A stretch of 64,000 nucleotides of DNA, taken from Himantopus leucocephalus. Its lineage: Eukaryota > Chordata > Aves > Charadriiformes > Recurvirostridae. The notes beneath the pieces were generated by a model. That model was not told where the DNA came from. It saw only the letters and a program-made list of their open reading frames with translations, and made no database searches. Within the stretch, counting starts at the first letter, position 1, and every line of letters begins with the position of its first letter. This document shows, in pieces, positions 48,655-61,061 of the stretch. A program made the translations under genes and the position numbers. Location of the stretch: positions 15,735,511 through 15,799,510 of the forward strand of contig RSEF01000005.1 in assembly GCA_003993805.1 (NCBI GenBank), written 5' to 3'.

Positions 48655-49790
48655 AGCGGAGAGTTCAATATACAGTTTAAGCGGCTCGCACGCATGTGGT
48701 TGCTGCCATATGCTCCGGAGGAAGACAATAACAGACCATCTAAGGATGGTAAGGATATAATACTGTATATCAGATAATGCTGAGAGGGGCCCAAGCCAAG
48801 TATGCTTTTTCCCCTCCTGCAGTGGAATTTTCTTGTGTATGCATGCTTTAGTCTGAAGAAGACATTTGTTCACCTAGGAGAGGAGACTATTCTGCAGGCT
48901 AAAAAAAAAAAAAAAGAATCATCACTAGAAAATTTTCCTTTTTTTAAAAAGGAGAGACCAAACGCTAAGAGAGGCACACAACGAGAATAAAGTGAAATAA
49001 CAGAAATAATGGGAAGAAACTTATCCTTAAGGCTTGCAGATTAACCCTGCATTTTCTCAGCCATGTTCAACTCATGTATATTTTAATAACCTGATTTTCC
49101 TCTGCATCCAGGTCCATTTGGCCCTGCCAGGGAAGTTCCTTTCACGCTTCCCCACTGGTAAGGTGAAACCCAAACAGAAACACAGATAAATCTCACTAAT
49201 AAGATAAATAATAAGAAACACGAAAGAGCCTCATCTAATAAGATGAACAGCCCTGAGTAGTTTTCATGGGTTTTATATTTCCAGCCAAGATCATACCTTC
49301 TACTTTTTCATCTCCACTGCTTTTTCCCCGTAGTCAAACCACAGACCAGAGACTCACCTATGAGAGATAAGTTCATGGAAAAATAAGGACCTTCTCTCTT
49401 CTGCGTGTAAGAACAGCCACCCCCACATCACTTTACTAGGGTCATTTGAGCCACCAGCTTCACTGTTTCCCAGCCTGAAGAGTCCTACTATATGTTTCAG
49501 CTCTTTTTGATGGCTAAAGGTTCTTCCAGCAAGACACACCTTCTGCACACAAACCTGCAGACAATATCTTTACTTTTCTTATCAACCTTTAACCCCTAGA
49601 CTGTAGGTTTTCCGAATATAGGTCAAAAACTGTTCATCTAGTTCCTCTCCCTCACATCCTTCTAGCACTCAAGCAATTTAATCCTATTCATCGTGCTTGT
49701 GAACTGTCTCTGAACCTTGTATAACTTAGCGATTAACTACTATTTTCAGTCTTATCACATTCTCCCCCTACACCTCAAAAATTGGTACAC
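48655..49790. other. Non-coding stretch, nothing recognised
   Basis: A15 run at 48901-48915. A phrase near 49600-49640 (TAGACTGTAGGTTTTCC) recalls the 'gactgtaagctctttgggg' 3' region of old LINEs but is too weak to call. Confidence 0.5.
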
Positions 49791-49796
49791 CTTAGC

Positions 49797-50108
49797 ATCA
49801 CAGACTATTTCAAGTTGCAAAGGACCTCTGGAAATCATCTAGTTCCACCTCCTGCTCGAAGCAGGGACAACTCAGAGCAGGTTGCTCTGGACCTTGTCCA
49901 TTCAAGTTCTGAATATCCCCAAGGCTATCGATCCCACAACACCTGTGGGCCCCTATTCATGTGTTCCACAATCCTCAAAGTGATGGTTGGGTTGGTTTTT
50001 TTTTTCCTAATATCTAATAGGAATTGCCCTTTTTGGAACTTGTGTCCATTGCCAGCCCTATGACTGTCCACTTCTGAATCAAACAGCCTGGTTCTCCAGC
50101 CTCCCATT
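49797..50108 (-). mobile_element. CR1 LINE 3' fragment
   Basis: The plus strand reads ATCACAGACTATTTCAAGTT, GCAAAGGACCTCTGGAAATC and ATCTAGTTCCACCTCCTGCT, then CAGGGACAACTCAGAGCAGG. This is the complement of a CR1 3' untranslated region ('ggtcatctagtccaacccccctgctcaaagcagggccaactcagatcaggttgctc'). It continues with GGACCTTGTCCATTCAAGTT, GAATATCCCCAAGG and 'ggagaccccaca'-like sequence, and the end of the coding region may reach 50108. An internal T10 run sits at 49997-50006. It is 5'-truncated and lacks most of the reverse transcriptase. Confidence 0.85.
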
Positions 50109-50109
50109 G

Positions 50110-53100
50110 GATACTTCTAACGAGTGTAAGTGCTTACACAGCAATTTCAATCTAAACTGAAGAGAAAAGTTGGACTTCGTCTGGGAAACGAGAGCAGTTC
50201 CTTCCACATCAATATTTTTCCTTACTTTCAGCAAAGGAAAGCTGAATGGTAGAAGGACAGTGCAAAAGAAATCCTAACCAAAAGTCAGTGATGTAACTGG
50301 GAGTCTTCCTATCATGGTCAGTAAGTTTTAAATTAAATCCAGGAAGCGGTCAGATACCACAGTGGTTTCGAGATGCATTTTCTTAGTGGCTTAAGGCAAA
50401 CTGTTTTTAAAATTTGTCCCTGCATGCATGGACTGCATAGCAGATCCCTTTTTAATTCCTACTTGCAAAAGCAACAACAACAAACCTCTCTCAGAAATAT
50501 CATTTGGTACTCCAAGAATGCTTGGCGTAAGTTGGGGGGGATATGGTATAACTCTTCACAAGTAATAAATGTTTAAGTCATGCTTGAAGTACAAAATTCA
50601 ATTCAACTTTAATTAGAGAGGCGTCACTAAAGCTCTTATTATGATTTTATAGGCCACAGAGGAGATCACATCAAAGTCTCGAGTTACGCTGAATGGGGCA
50701 GAAAAGGCGAAGAACAGATCACACACAAGACAATTCAGCTGATCAACGCTCTGTTAATTTACGTGTTACACTTTAAGGATCCCTGGTACAGGCTGCAATG
50801 CTGCTGCACAGGGAGCTTCAAAAGCACTGGTGCCTGGCCTACACTATGCCATGGAGTAAATCTTTGGAAGGAGCTGGGGCATGTGGAGCAAACTCTGCTA
50901 GGCTATTAGACCAAGTATGATCAGATACCTTTCCAGACGCAGCAGCATCGGTTTTGTTATAGTCTAAGGCTGTTGGTACACGTGCTTTTTTTTTCTCTCC
51001 CCAAAATAAGAGACACACCTGCATTAGCATAAGTATGCAAATATGCATACATCATCCTCCACAGGCGTCACAACAAGCCGGCTCTCTGTGACAACGCAGC
51101 AGATCAACCAGCAGGCATAACCAAATGAATGTAAAACAATCAAAGTGGAAAGTGGTCCTCCAACACGCAGAGCCAGAACTCCAGCAACTGCTGCCAAGGC
51201 AAAGATACAGCAATTATACCACAATGCACTGTCTGGATTGTTTTACTGAGATTACTGAAATAATATTTCTGCTTAAAAATAAAGAGCTGGGACCACAGGG
51301 ACACAGCCACAGGTATGACATCACTGGTGACCTCCAAAACACATGTGTTAAGAGGGAGACATGGTTCCACCATTTTTCATTTCTTCTGCCACTTAAGGCA
51401 GTAACTCATCTCTTAACTCTGGCTGAAGACACGCGATTTTATGGGAACCACAAATCAAGGCACTGCGTGTTTTAAAGCCTGACAGGATTACTTTTTTTAA
51501 TAAGATTTCTTCTTTGATTCAACAGTTTTATTTTGCAAAGGCAAGTGAAGAGACCTATCGTGTTTGCAACAAAATGGATAGGTAGTCACAGTGAGTCCTA
51601 CAATAATATTTGACAGTTGTGCACTTTGTTGCATGTGTTGCAAGAATAGCTGGAGAATAGGAAAAAAAAAAAGAAAAAGAAAGCAGAGAAATGTACAGTA
51701 AGCCATAGAAAACAGGAGAAAAATGATGTTACAGAAAATACAAGTCAGAGGAAATATTAGGACAGCCAGAGAAATGTCATCACGCAGTAATGGCATCAGT
51801 CTACAAGTGTTTGCAGCACTGTTATACCAGTAGGTGTAACAGTGACCCAGTTAGGCCAGATGACGATAGGAAACCATACCTTGGACAGGCCCCATTAAAA
51901 ATAGAGAGGTTCATGTTGCACAGGCCTATTCTGGAGTTCTTAAGAAGTCAAGCAGCAAAGTAGGGTCTCCCTGGTTCCTGGGCTCCAAGCGACACTGAAC
52001 AACATGCGATAGGAGGGCTGAAACAAAATCAAGATATATGGAAGGGAAGACTGGAGCAAATAAAAAATAAAATAAATTTAAAATAGCCTTCTGGAAAAAC
52101 AGAGGTTTAGACAAGGCTTTCCTGAGGAGGATCTGCCCATTCGTGCAAATCAAGAGGAGGTCAAGGCCTTAAACCACACCCAGCTTGCACTACCGAGGCT
52201 TAAGCCTCTGAGAAGGGTCCAGACTATGACTGGCACCCAGAACAGCCAGAGGAAAGCACCCTGGTAAAGTGGTAGGCAGTCAGCCAGCCCAGCACAAACT
52301 TTGTGGCAGATGGACAACACTCAGACACTGCTGACATGATAGAAAATCCAAAATATGCCATAGAAGAAGGCACAGAGGCGGAAAGGCACAGGGAACAGTA
52401 AGCCAGAGGTCACCAAAACAACACCTGGAACAGGCAGGCGGTAGGAAAGATCAGACATCTGCAGAACAGCATGTGGCTTTGGAAAGTGCCTGCATATGTA
52501 GAGTTTGGACAAGGAGGACAAGATGGCCACCAAAAGCTGAGCTGCAGCAGGAGCCAAATGCCTGCCAGCCTGAAACACAAGCCAGGATATCAGCCCCAGT
52601 TCTCTGTTGTTGCTGTGCAAAAATACGCAAACCAAGGAGGTACCAAGAACCATGGTGGTATTCAGATACAGCAGACAACAGGCAAAAGAACGAGATGAAA
52701 AGCTCTGATGATGCCCACCAAAGAAAGGCATGAACTATATTGGGGAAAGAGCAAGCTTGAGTGGGTTGGAAAGAAGCTCTTTGCTATTAATGCTTCACAA
52801 GACACTACATTAAGAGGTGGAATTGTCCACATGTAAAATCTGGGAATGACAGATTAAAATCCTTCCCTTCATGGTAAGGAAGGGCAGACTCCTGGTAGCA
52901 GTAGTAGTACTAGCCTATGGTTATCTGTAACATCAGAGAGCACCTGTCATTCCTTTCAGTCGCCAGTCCAGCCCAAACCATGTCAAGTCTAGACAGAAAA
53001 GTGTGGGAGGGGATACAAGTAATTTATTTTGCACATAGGTCCAACCCGCAGAACTACATCCACTATCTTTACTTTGAAGAAGCCATCTACAGATGAAGAG

Positions 53101-54010
53101 CATTACCATAGCAGGAAGGACAAAAGCCATTGGATGTTTTTCTTTTGTTATTCCTCCTTTCTCATCACATGCCTTTACAGTTACTGTTTGCTCAGTGGCA
53201 GAATTCCTAGCAAGTGCTGGCAGCGATGCAGATCAGGAGGGTTATTCCCACAAAGATTTACTTTGAAAGAAGCTCGTCCCCATGTCAGAGTTGCCTTTTC
53301 CCATTCCACACACAAGTTATGCACATTCAGTACATTTCCTTGGCAAACTAAAGTCTGCAAATTTTGCCACCAAAACAGGTACTAAGGCACCAGATGCTAT
53401 CATGCACCAGAGTCAGGGGGAGAACTTGGTGCTTTGATCCGTCTCACCCATCTAGATCCCATTGCAACATACCACGCTTCGTGATGCCTTCCTCCCTCTA
53501 CCACACATCCCGTTTTCTGCTTGGTTACATGCTGTGCTCCTACATCCCCTCTCTGCTTGCTTAGATGAGGAACCAATTAGTTAAAGCAATGCACTGAAAC
53601 AGTTAGGCAACTTGTTCACCTAACCCAAGAGACCTGATGAGTAAAAGAGAACTAACTGAAAACTTTGAAGACAGACAGACATGTAAGAAAGATCACAGTG
53701 TTTCTTACCCAACCTTTCTCCTGGGATCAGAGAATATGGTTGTGAAACATATCAGAATTCTGTTTTCCTCTTTCCCTTCCTAAGTTTGTGTCTGAGGGCT
53801 TAATTTTTATTGGGATGGTGTTGCAAACAAGCCAGCCAGGGGCTTCAGGAAATGTCTCTATCCCTGATCCTTCACAAGCGAGTCCAAACATTCTCCAGTT
53901 GGTCTTTGGAAATTATCTGAAGCAAAGGGGCTCTAACTCTGATGTGGACGTGGTTAAAAGCTGTAAGAAGCTCCCCAGGCTGGAATGGCACCTACAGGCT
54001 TAACATATTT
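50110..54010. other. Non-coding stretch, nothing recognised
   Basis: Frames of 136 codons at most (52321-52731, minus). A/G- and A/T-rich runs lie at 51661-51685 and 52058-52082. No exon recognised. Confidence 0.5.
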
Positions 54011-55410
54011 ACATTAATCAAGAGTCAATCAAAGGCTTATTGGCACTCTTGGTCTGTGTGCCTGCATTACAAATAGCAATAGAGATTTCTGGGAAGGTTT
54101 AGTCAAGGCCTTAGCATAACTTGCAGCTACAGTACAAAAATACATAAACCATATAAGGTTACATACTTCATTAAATGTTAGCAATATGCTTAAAACTAAA
54201 ACTATGGCATGCACTTTATATACAATTTTGATTGTCTATAATCCGTGTCAACACAGCTGTGCTACAGACCTCCTAAGTCACTGTTAGCAAGTCCATCTGC
54301 TTCACTGAACTGTGTCTAGTTTTCAAATAATGGCAATTTCTTTAACGTTTTATGATTCCTGACTATGAGAACCGCCTCTTGCGTGAGCCAGTGTCAAAAT
54401 CTGACTAATGTTGCAAACTGTGTGGTGCAATGTGATTTTGTTGGCAGTTGGAGAAACATAAAAATGTTAAGACACTTCGCAAAAGTTTCAAAAAGGAGTC
54501 ACTGAATAAATCTTTTAATCTCAAGTAGCACGTACTTCATTACATCAGCATTTTTCAAGGAATGTTCCTATTGTCAATGAAAATTAGCTCCAAGAATTTG
54601 AAAGCATGAGGACTTAACAAGGGAACCAAAATCCCAGAATTATGGCTTTTGTGTCAAGCATTCCGTAAAAAAAACAGACTTCTGAAAAGCTGGCTCTTCC
54701 CGCTTTACAAACACAAGCCTTTACTACCCCAATAAGACCAAAGCAGATAATCTTTACAGGAAGATTTTTGATAGTTCTCATTTAGAGAAATGTCATCACA
54801 CCCATCTGTTTTGCTCTGTACTATATCCACGGAAACTTCAATGGAAAAGAGAGGACAAAACAACTTCCCATTTTCAGTGAGATGACTAAGTTTGGGACCT
54901 TAACTCCCAGGCTAGACTCCCTACATGGTCTACAACAGTAAGTATTTATAATGTTGCTCAGGTTTTTTGTATTTTCCTCAAAAATAGCTGCTACCCAAGT
55001 TATTAAGGAGATTTAACTATACAAAAAAACTTTGAAGAGCTGGTGATAAGTTGCTTCTGAGCAGAAGGAACACAAATACCAAATTCCTAAATCAAAATAA
55101 TTTTTCATGACTTACTGACTGACAAGCACACTGGTCAAATTTTTCCTCCCCTGACTTCATTCAAATGCTATCATTTGCTTTCAGAATAGTCCAGTAAGTC
55201 TCAAATCAAACCTCATTTTCCCAAGGACAGAGAAAAGCTGTAACAGAACATTGCATAGAAGCAGGTTGCAACTTGCCTTATAGAAAAGTCAGCATTTCTC
55301 CATAACAACAAGAACTTTAAATAACTCAGTCACATAAGACAAGAGGCCACGTAGCTGCCACCTCTTAAAAGTACCCTTTATGTTACAAACTAAACAACAA
55401 ATCTAACCTA
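54011..55410. other. AT-rich non-coding block almost free of long frames
   Basis: About 1.4 kb with visibly higher A+T than its flanks and, apart from one 61-codon frame at 54029-54214, no ATG frame of 60 codons or more. Few CpGs. It could be conserved non-coding sequence or simply an AT-rich isochore patch. No repeat recognised. Confidence 0.4.
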
Positions 55411-56840
55411 TTTGCAGACTCAGCAATGGCTGTGGATGTTTGTCCTGCCTGATATATGGGCATCAGCCAGTGCTGCAGTGCGCTCTCAGAGACAGTCTGT
55501 TACACAAGTTACTGTATGCTTTTTGGATTTTGCTCCGTTCCTTACAGGAAGCCTAGACGTTTATACCTTCAGTAGGCATCTCAGTTATTATTTCAAGTAA
55601 AATGAATAATATTTGGCCAGCTCACTGCTCAACTGAGAGAACCAAGAAAAGTGAAGCGGGTGAGTCAGCAGCTAGGGCTATTGCTCATAAGTGGATATTA
55701 AGTTTACATCTGAGACCAGTGTAACGCATGCATGGAGGTCTGTCTTCCTGTGCCACGTGCATAATAGGCTGATCATTACTAAACAGGCTTTTCTCCTTGC
55801 CAAGGACTAACCTTCAGAGTGACCTTCTCCTCTTGGTGTGAAGGCCAAGACAATGCTACAAGGGCTTCACAGCTTGGGAGGAGGTAGGAATACACGGGGA
55901 CCATCACCCACAAAGCATCTCTGGGGAGAGCGTGTTTCAGTCCCCTCTCTGCTCTCTCCCCGTTTCCTTGTCCTAAGGAGAAAGACTCCATTGCTTCATC
56001 CTTTCATGCAAAACAACTTCCCCACACACAGCCCTCCACTTTTCTCCTTGGAAAAAGAGGGGGCAGAGCAGCGACAGCAGAGGCCCTCTGCTCTCCTCCA
56101 CCCACCTGGCTCACCGCAGGGAGACATCCCAGCCTCCAAGCTGTGCTGTGACCAACCTTGAGCTCAGAGCAGGAGAGCAGAGGTAGCTACTCACGCCTGC
56201 TTCCTGGCACAGCTGTCAGGTGTGCCAATACAGCCCTTCACTACATCTGCTTCGTTGCACCCTGATTGCTTCGCTGAATGCACACAGAGCCAACCTAGAC
56301 CATTAAAAAGGGATAATTCAGGGAAGAAACAATTTAACTGTCCGCTTCTCTTCTGCTCTTCTACTTTCTCCACCCTCCCTCTCCTACGGGAATAAATCCA
56401 TCTATAATTTTCCCCACAATGACACTTTGAATACCAAAGGCAAACATCTCCTCATCAGCTGGGGACATCCTTGAGTGGCTGCTGCTGCTGTGCGTGGGGG
56501 AGAACATCATGCACTCAAATCCATCGCAAGCCATAAAGCCACCTCACCAAAAGGCTTTTGCAGTTCTCAGAAAGACGACGTACTTGGAGTAACTGGAAAG
56601 ACCTTGACCTGGATGCAACGGCCCAGTGGTACTGCTCAGGCTGGGATCAGAGAGAGGCAGAGGCAGCGCTCCAAGAGGGCTGCGCTGCGAGCCAAGATAC
56701 ACACTGAGACTTGGGACCTGTTTTAATTATTGTTTCATTTCTTTTACTGCTCAGGAACATGTAACAAGCTGAAATGTGCGTTGTGCCTGTAAACATTTAC
56801 TTTCTTTTGGTCTTGTGCAATGCTATGTCTCATTCTCTTG
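55411..56840. other. Non-coding stretch, nothing recognised
   Basis: Frames of 107 codons at most. A (CTG)n run lies at 56478-56491. No exon recognised. Confidence 0.5.
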
Positions 56841-56844
56841 GATG

Positions 56845-57620
56845 GTGCCTGGAATGCAGGAATAGCCATAACACGTCGGCCGAGCGACTGTCGACTCAAC
56901 CGTCCATCTCCGACAGTGACCAGTACAAGCTGCTTCGAAGGAAGTTGCTAGAAACCCCACGTTGGGCAACTGTGGATTAGGTTGCCTCTGAGGGAAGCTT
57001 CTTCTTTCTGCTATGCGATTTGTGTTTGACTCATGCCCTAAAAATCAGGAAAGTCTGCCTCTCCATCCGATAATTATTTTTTTCCCATGCCAATTCAGTG
57101 CTTTCCACTCGCACGTTTGCCAGTTCCTTCTAGTGGTGTGCTACACAGGGTCGCACAGGCTAATCGTGCCCTGTATGGAGGACCACGTACCTTCCACAGT
57201 CAGACACGCGGGACTGTGGTTGCCATAAGCTTGATGGCACGCAGATGCTCTGAGTCAGCCTCAGCATGCGCTTTGCAGATCCCAGATGCACTTTGTACCC
57301 ACAGCCTGCGAACACCAGGCATTTGGGGATCCTGCCCCTCTCACTCGCAAGAACGGTTGTTTTCGAATGGCGCAAGTGAAGGGGCACGCGATGCCATCAA
57401 CAACTTGTGATCTTCTCCAGGCCTTCGGCAGAGAAACTATCTCGCAATTTGGCAAACCTCACCAGATGCACAAGAGGCCGGCTGGGGCAACAGTGAAGAG
57501 TTGGCTAGTCCGGGATCGCACCGGCCTCCCCAACCCCTCCGGCAAGGCCGTCTGCCTCACGCTGAAAAGGAAGGGAACCTTTGCCCCTTCTTCTCAGTCC
57601 GAAGGAGCATCTGCAGGACT
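56845..57620. other. CpG-enriched stretch with stacked plus-strand frames
   Basis: By eye CpGs are roughly twice as frequent as in the flanks. They are dense at 56873-56915 and again at 57480-57560. Plus-strand ATG frames overlap here (56774-56980, 57013-57228, 57087-57410 and 57286-57651, the last 121 codons), none with a recognised domain. A hairpin at 56887-56917 pairs ACTGTCG with CGACAGT. It could be a weak CpG island, an unannotated exon cluster or methylation-spared DNA. I do not call a gene. Confidence 0.35.
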
Positions 57621-57624
57621 GAAA

Positions 57625-59720
57625 CCAATCAAAGCCAGCTGTGAAAAATGAAGGGGGGGGTGGAAGGCAGGGAAATGCTGATTATTATGACTAGGAAAAA
57701 CGCTATTAAAAAAAATAAAGAAAAGGGAAAAACTGATCCCATATGGAAGGCAAATGAACTACAAATGCAAAACAGGCCATTACGCAGTGTCTGTTGTAAG
57801 GCTGCTGCATTGGGGGCTGCGTTCACGTGTCAAGACGCAGTGCCCCGGGACCTCTGGAGACACCCCTCCGCTCTGCGGCAGGGTTAGTGTTACCTTGGAG
57901 CATCCCGGGCTGTGACCACAACTGGGGTTGTTGATTAGACAGCCTCTGCAGACTGACCAAGAAGTTATTCAACTCCCCTGCAGACACACACAGGGAATAA
58001 CCTCAGGTCTGCCAGACTTAATCATTCCACCAGCCCTTTTCTGCCTCAGCTGCTTATTCCAGGCAATGTCGCAGCTGGCCCCTCGCTCCTTTTGAGGTAA
58101 GTTACTGCCCTCCTCTGCTCCCACAGGGTTGCCCACGCGGCTGCCCTTTTATCGTTCCCCTTCTCACTCTGCACTTCCCCTCCTTCAGCAGATCATCTCC
58201 ATCACCCGCTCCATCTGCCTACCCAACATGTGCCCTTCAAGCTGTTCCTGAGCTACAGCCAAGCCCCTGCAGCCACGCGTTCTGGGGCAAAATGCCTTCA
58301 GCAACGAGGCGGCTTTTGGGGTGCAGGCAGCAAGCACAGTCCAAGCTCAGTCCTCTTTTACACTCCCAGGAGGGAGGGAAATGCCCACCCTGTACCAGCC
58401 ACACTGCAAGACTCACTCACGATGTTACTGGACCAAAGAGGCTGAAAGCCAGCTCCCATCTCCTTCTCAGTCGTTTGTTCCGCTGCTCTCGAAGCACAAG
58501 GAGAGTCAGTACAATGCGGGGTCATTTATTTGGTGGTGGTGGTGATCACTCATCCACAGAAGGAAAAACTGGAGGACAGCAACATGACTTCCCATGTCTG
58601 TGGGCTGTGCTCCCCAGAGATAAAAGACTCTCCAGATCTCAAGGGACAAATGGTTAAAGGGTGGGTGGCTCAGTCTGCCCTGCTCTTGTGATTCTGTCAA
58701 AGACTCACAATATTTGGTACTTTTTTTTTTTTTCAAAAGGCCTCTGCCCATATGTGAGTTTCAGTGTCTATTTAAAAGACAAAGAAAATTCTTACATACT
58801 CTAACAGAGAGAAAACATACAAAAATCTGAACTTCAGAGTTCAAACCACAGAAGGAAAAAAGAATCCCTTTAAGAAAATCCATAGGAAACCCTCCCGTTG
58901 TAAGTCAGTCTCACTTTTTTGGAGTCCAACTCAGCTGCAGTAAAATCCCTGTATCTGCTAATGTGAAGGCAGGAGACACTTCAGCCATTCAGAGGCACTG
59001 CTCTACAGACATCCCCAAGCCTGGCTTCTTCGCTCACCCTGTGCCAGGGCCTGGGCAACTTGGACCTGCTTTTTGAGAACCATCTCTCTGGTGTCTGGAT
59101 TTGGGGGAGAAGCAGGAAGAGAGGGGACCCTGAGGGCACTCCACTTCCCTGTACGAGAGTGTTCCACAACATACCCAGGGCCAAAGCCAAATGCATTAGA
59201 CCACAGCACTCCCAGATCCTACTCAAGAGTCTTCATAATTCCTCTTCTCAAGCCAAGAAAAACAGAGAAAGCAGAAAACAAATAACAGTGGGCAAGCAGG
59301 AGTATTTGTCCCTTTCTACAATGGCCTTAAGCAATCAGAGAGGTAGGGCTGATGAACCTTTAATTACTTGTGCAATAACGACCTCTGTTTCCAGCATTCC
59401 TTGGCAGGCAGGAAGTGGCTGGAGCAGTCAGGGACCTGTTATGCTCTCCTCTCTGCAGGCTTGAAATCGATACAAAGGCCCCCTCACCCAGCTGGTCACA
59501 AGTTTCAAGACACGCTCCACACAGAGGTTGTTTATAGCTATTAAAAGCAGTGAAAAGAAAATACAATAAAAATAAACAGCTCTTTTACTAAGGAGTTGTT
59601 ACTGAATGGCATGGCTCTACAGCTAAGGTGTTCAAAGCTCCCATACTACTTTTTCCAGATAGTTAAAGGAGTGATTAAAAAAAGCAGATTGTGAAACCAG
59701 CCTTCAACCTCAGTATATCA
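57625..59720. other. Non-coding stretch, nothing recognised
   Basis: G8 run at 57653-57660, short (GGT)n at 58530-58544 and T13 run at 58721-58733. Frames of 134 codons at most. No exon or transposon recognised. Confidence 0.55.
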
Positions 59721-59721
59721 A

Positions 59722-59821
59722 TATTTTGCGTAGTATATCATATTCAACCATAGAGGGAGCGGAGGGGGCANGTATTTTGCGTAGTATATCATACTCAACC
59801 ATAGAGGGAGCGGAGGGGGCA
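59722..59821 (+). repeat. 49-bp direct duplication around a single N (probable assembly artefact)
   Basis: Bases 59722-59770 and 59773-59821 are identical at 48 of 49 positions; the difference is T/C in CATATTCAACC versus CATACTCAACC. They are separated only by N (59771) and G. Overlapping contig ends left unmerged at a one-base gap give exactly this picture. The one mismatch could be the two alleles of the same locus or a sequencing error. Confidence 0.9.
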
Positions 59822-59908
59822 CCTTTCACTATGGATCCCTAGATGTTAGCCAGAAAGACAAGTGCGGGCAGTGATCATCCCTAGATAACTTCTATGACAA
59901 AAAACAAA

Positions 59909-59993
59909 AGCAGAAAGAGAGGTTAAGGAATTGACCCAAGCTCAGCTGAATACAGTTCGGAAGTTAAGTTCCCTCTCCCGATTCCCAGGCCAC
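59909..59993 (-). repeat. MIR SINE relic
   Basis: The plus strand reads GCAGAAAGAGAGGTTAAGGA and ATTGACCCAAGCTCAGCTGA, then decayed sequence ending TCTCCCGATTCCCAGGCCAC. The first two blocks match antisense MIR 'cacagagaggttaagtaacttgcccaaggtcacacagct' well, and the end matches its 'tctgactccagagcc'-type finish. Confidence 0.6.
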
Positions 59994-59994
59994 A

Positions 59995-60985
59995 GAAATG
60001 ACCTTTTTTTGGGGGGTGGAAATCAAGACATCCACAACTGACACCTGAAGAACGCAGAGGTGCTCTACCTTCCCACAGGGTCTAACACACATCTAGACAT
60101 ACTGTAGCTGAAACGGCTGCCCAACTTGCCATCTTTCCCAAGCTCCACCTCAGCTGGGATTCTGCAACCCAACAGAGGCTGATCCAGAGGTCAGAAAAAG
60201 AAACCCTGCAAGAGACAGTTTGCAGGCTATTTCACTTCCCAAGGAAATAAGTCTCTTCCTATCCCCACCTCCATCTGCTGGAGTCAGTTGCCTTGACGCA
60301 TGTGGCACTGATGACTTCCCAAAACTCTTGTTCTTTTAATATTACCATTAGCTCTTTGATATCTTGGTTATCCACAGAAACAGCCAGAGTGTGTCTGCAT
60401 CCAGCAAAGTTCTTGGCCCTGATATTTTGTGGCAAAGAATTGCACAACACTAATCTAACCCAATGTCGAGTGAAAATATTTCTGTGTCAGTTTCTATCTT
60501 GCCCTCTTTTTGTTTCCCTCACAGTCCCCACTCACATATATCATAAAGGGAGGTACTTCTGGGTAGCCCATCTCTAATCATGTTGCCTCTGACTCCTCCC
60601 TCGTCTAGAATGAATATTTACAGACCTTTCAATCTCTTTTCAAAAGAGGTTATTTTTTTTTTTTGCTTCCTTAACTACATCACAGCTGGCTCCTGAACTC
60701 CCCCCTCCTCTTGGAGGCAAAGTGGCCAGAACAACATGGTGTGTCCCAGTATTTAAGGGATCCTTTACAACACAGAAGACATCCACCCCCCCTTGCACAG
60801 CACCCTTAGTTTTCTCCCCACTGTCCTTTTCTGGTTGTTTCAGCATTGTAAGACATGAGGAAGATCTGGCTGGACAAAGCTGTCTCATCCGCTGAGATGA
60901 GATGCCAGCAAGCAAAAGTAATGCAGATCTCCACTTCCCCTCCTTCTTGCTGGATCTCCAGTTGCGTTGCAATCACTATTAAGCC
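59995..60985. other. Non-coding stretch, nothing recognised
   Basis: T13 run at 60652-60664. Frames of 110 codons at most. No exon recognised. Confidence 0.5.
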
Positions 60986-60987
60986 CA

Positions 60988-61060
60988 GCTGGGGAAACTG
61001 AAGCATTCAGAAGTTGACTGAGTCATCTAAAGGAACAAAGATCAGCAGCAGCAGGCTGCC
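60988..61060 (-). repeat. MIR SINE relic
   Basis: The plus strand reads CTGGGGAAACTGAAGCATTC, AGAAGTTGACTGAGTCATCT, AAAGGAACA. This follows antisense MIR 'tggggaaactgaggcacagagaagttaagtgacttgcccaaggtcaca'. The 3' continuation is decayed. It lies about 1 kb from the MIR at 59909, in the same orientation. Confidence 0.6.
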
Positions 61061-61061
61061 A

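Noticed and set aside
49595..49645. Old LINE 3' phrase TAGACTGTAGGTTTTCC
   Set aside because: Single short match with no collinear continuation.
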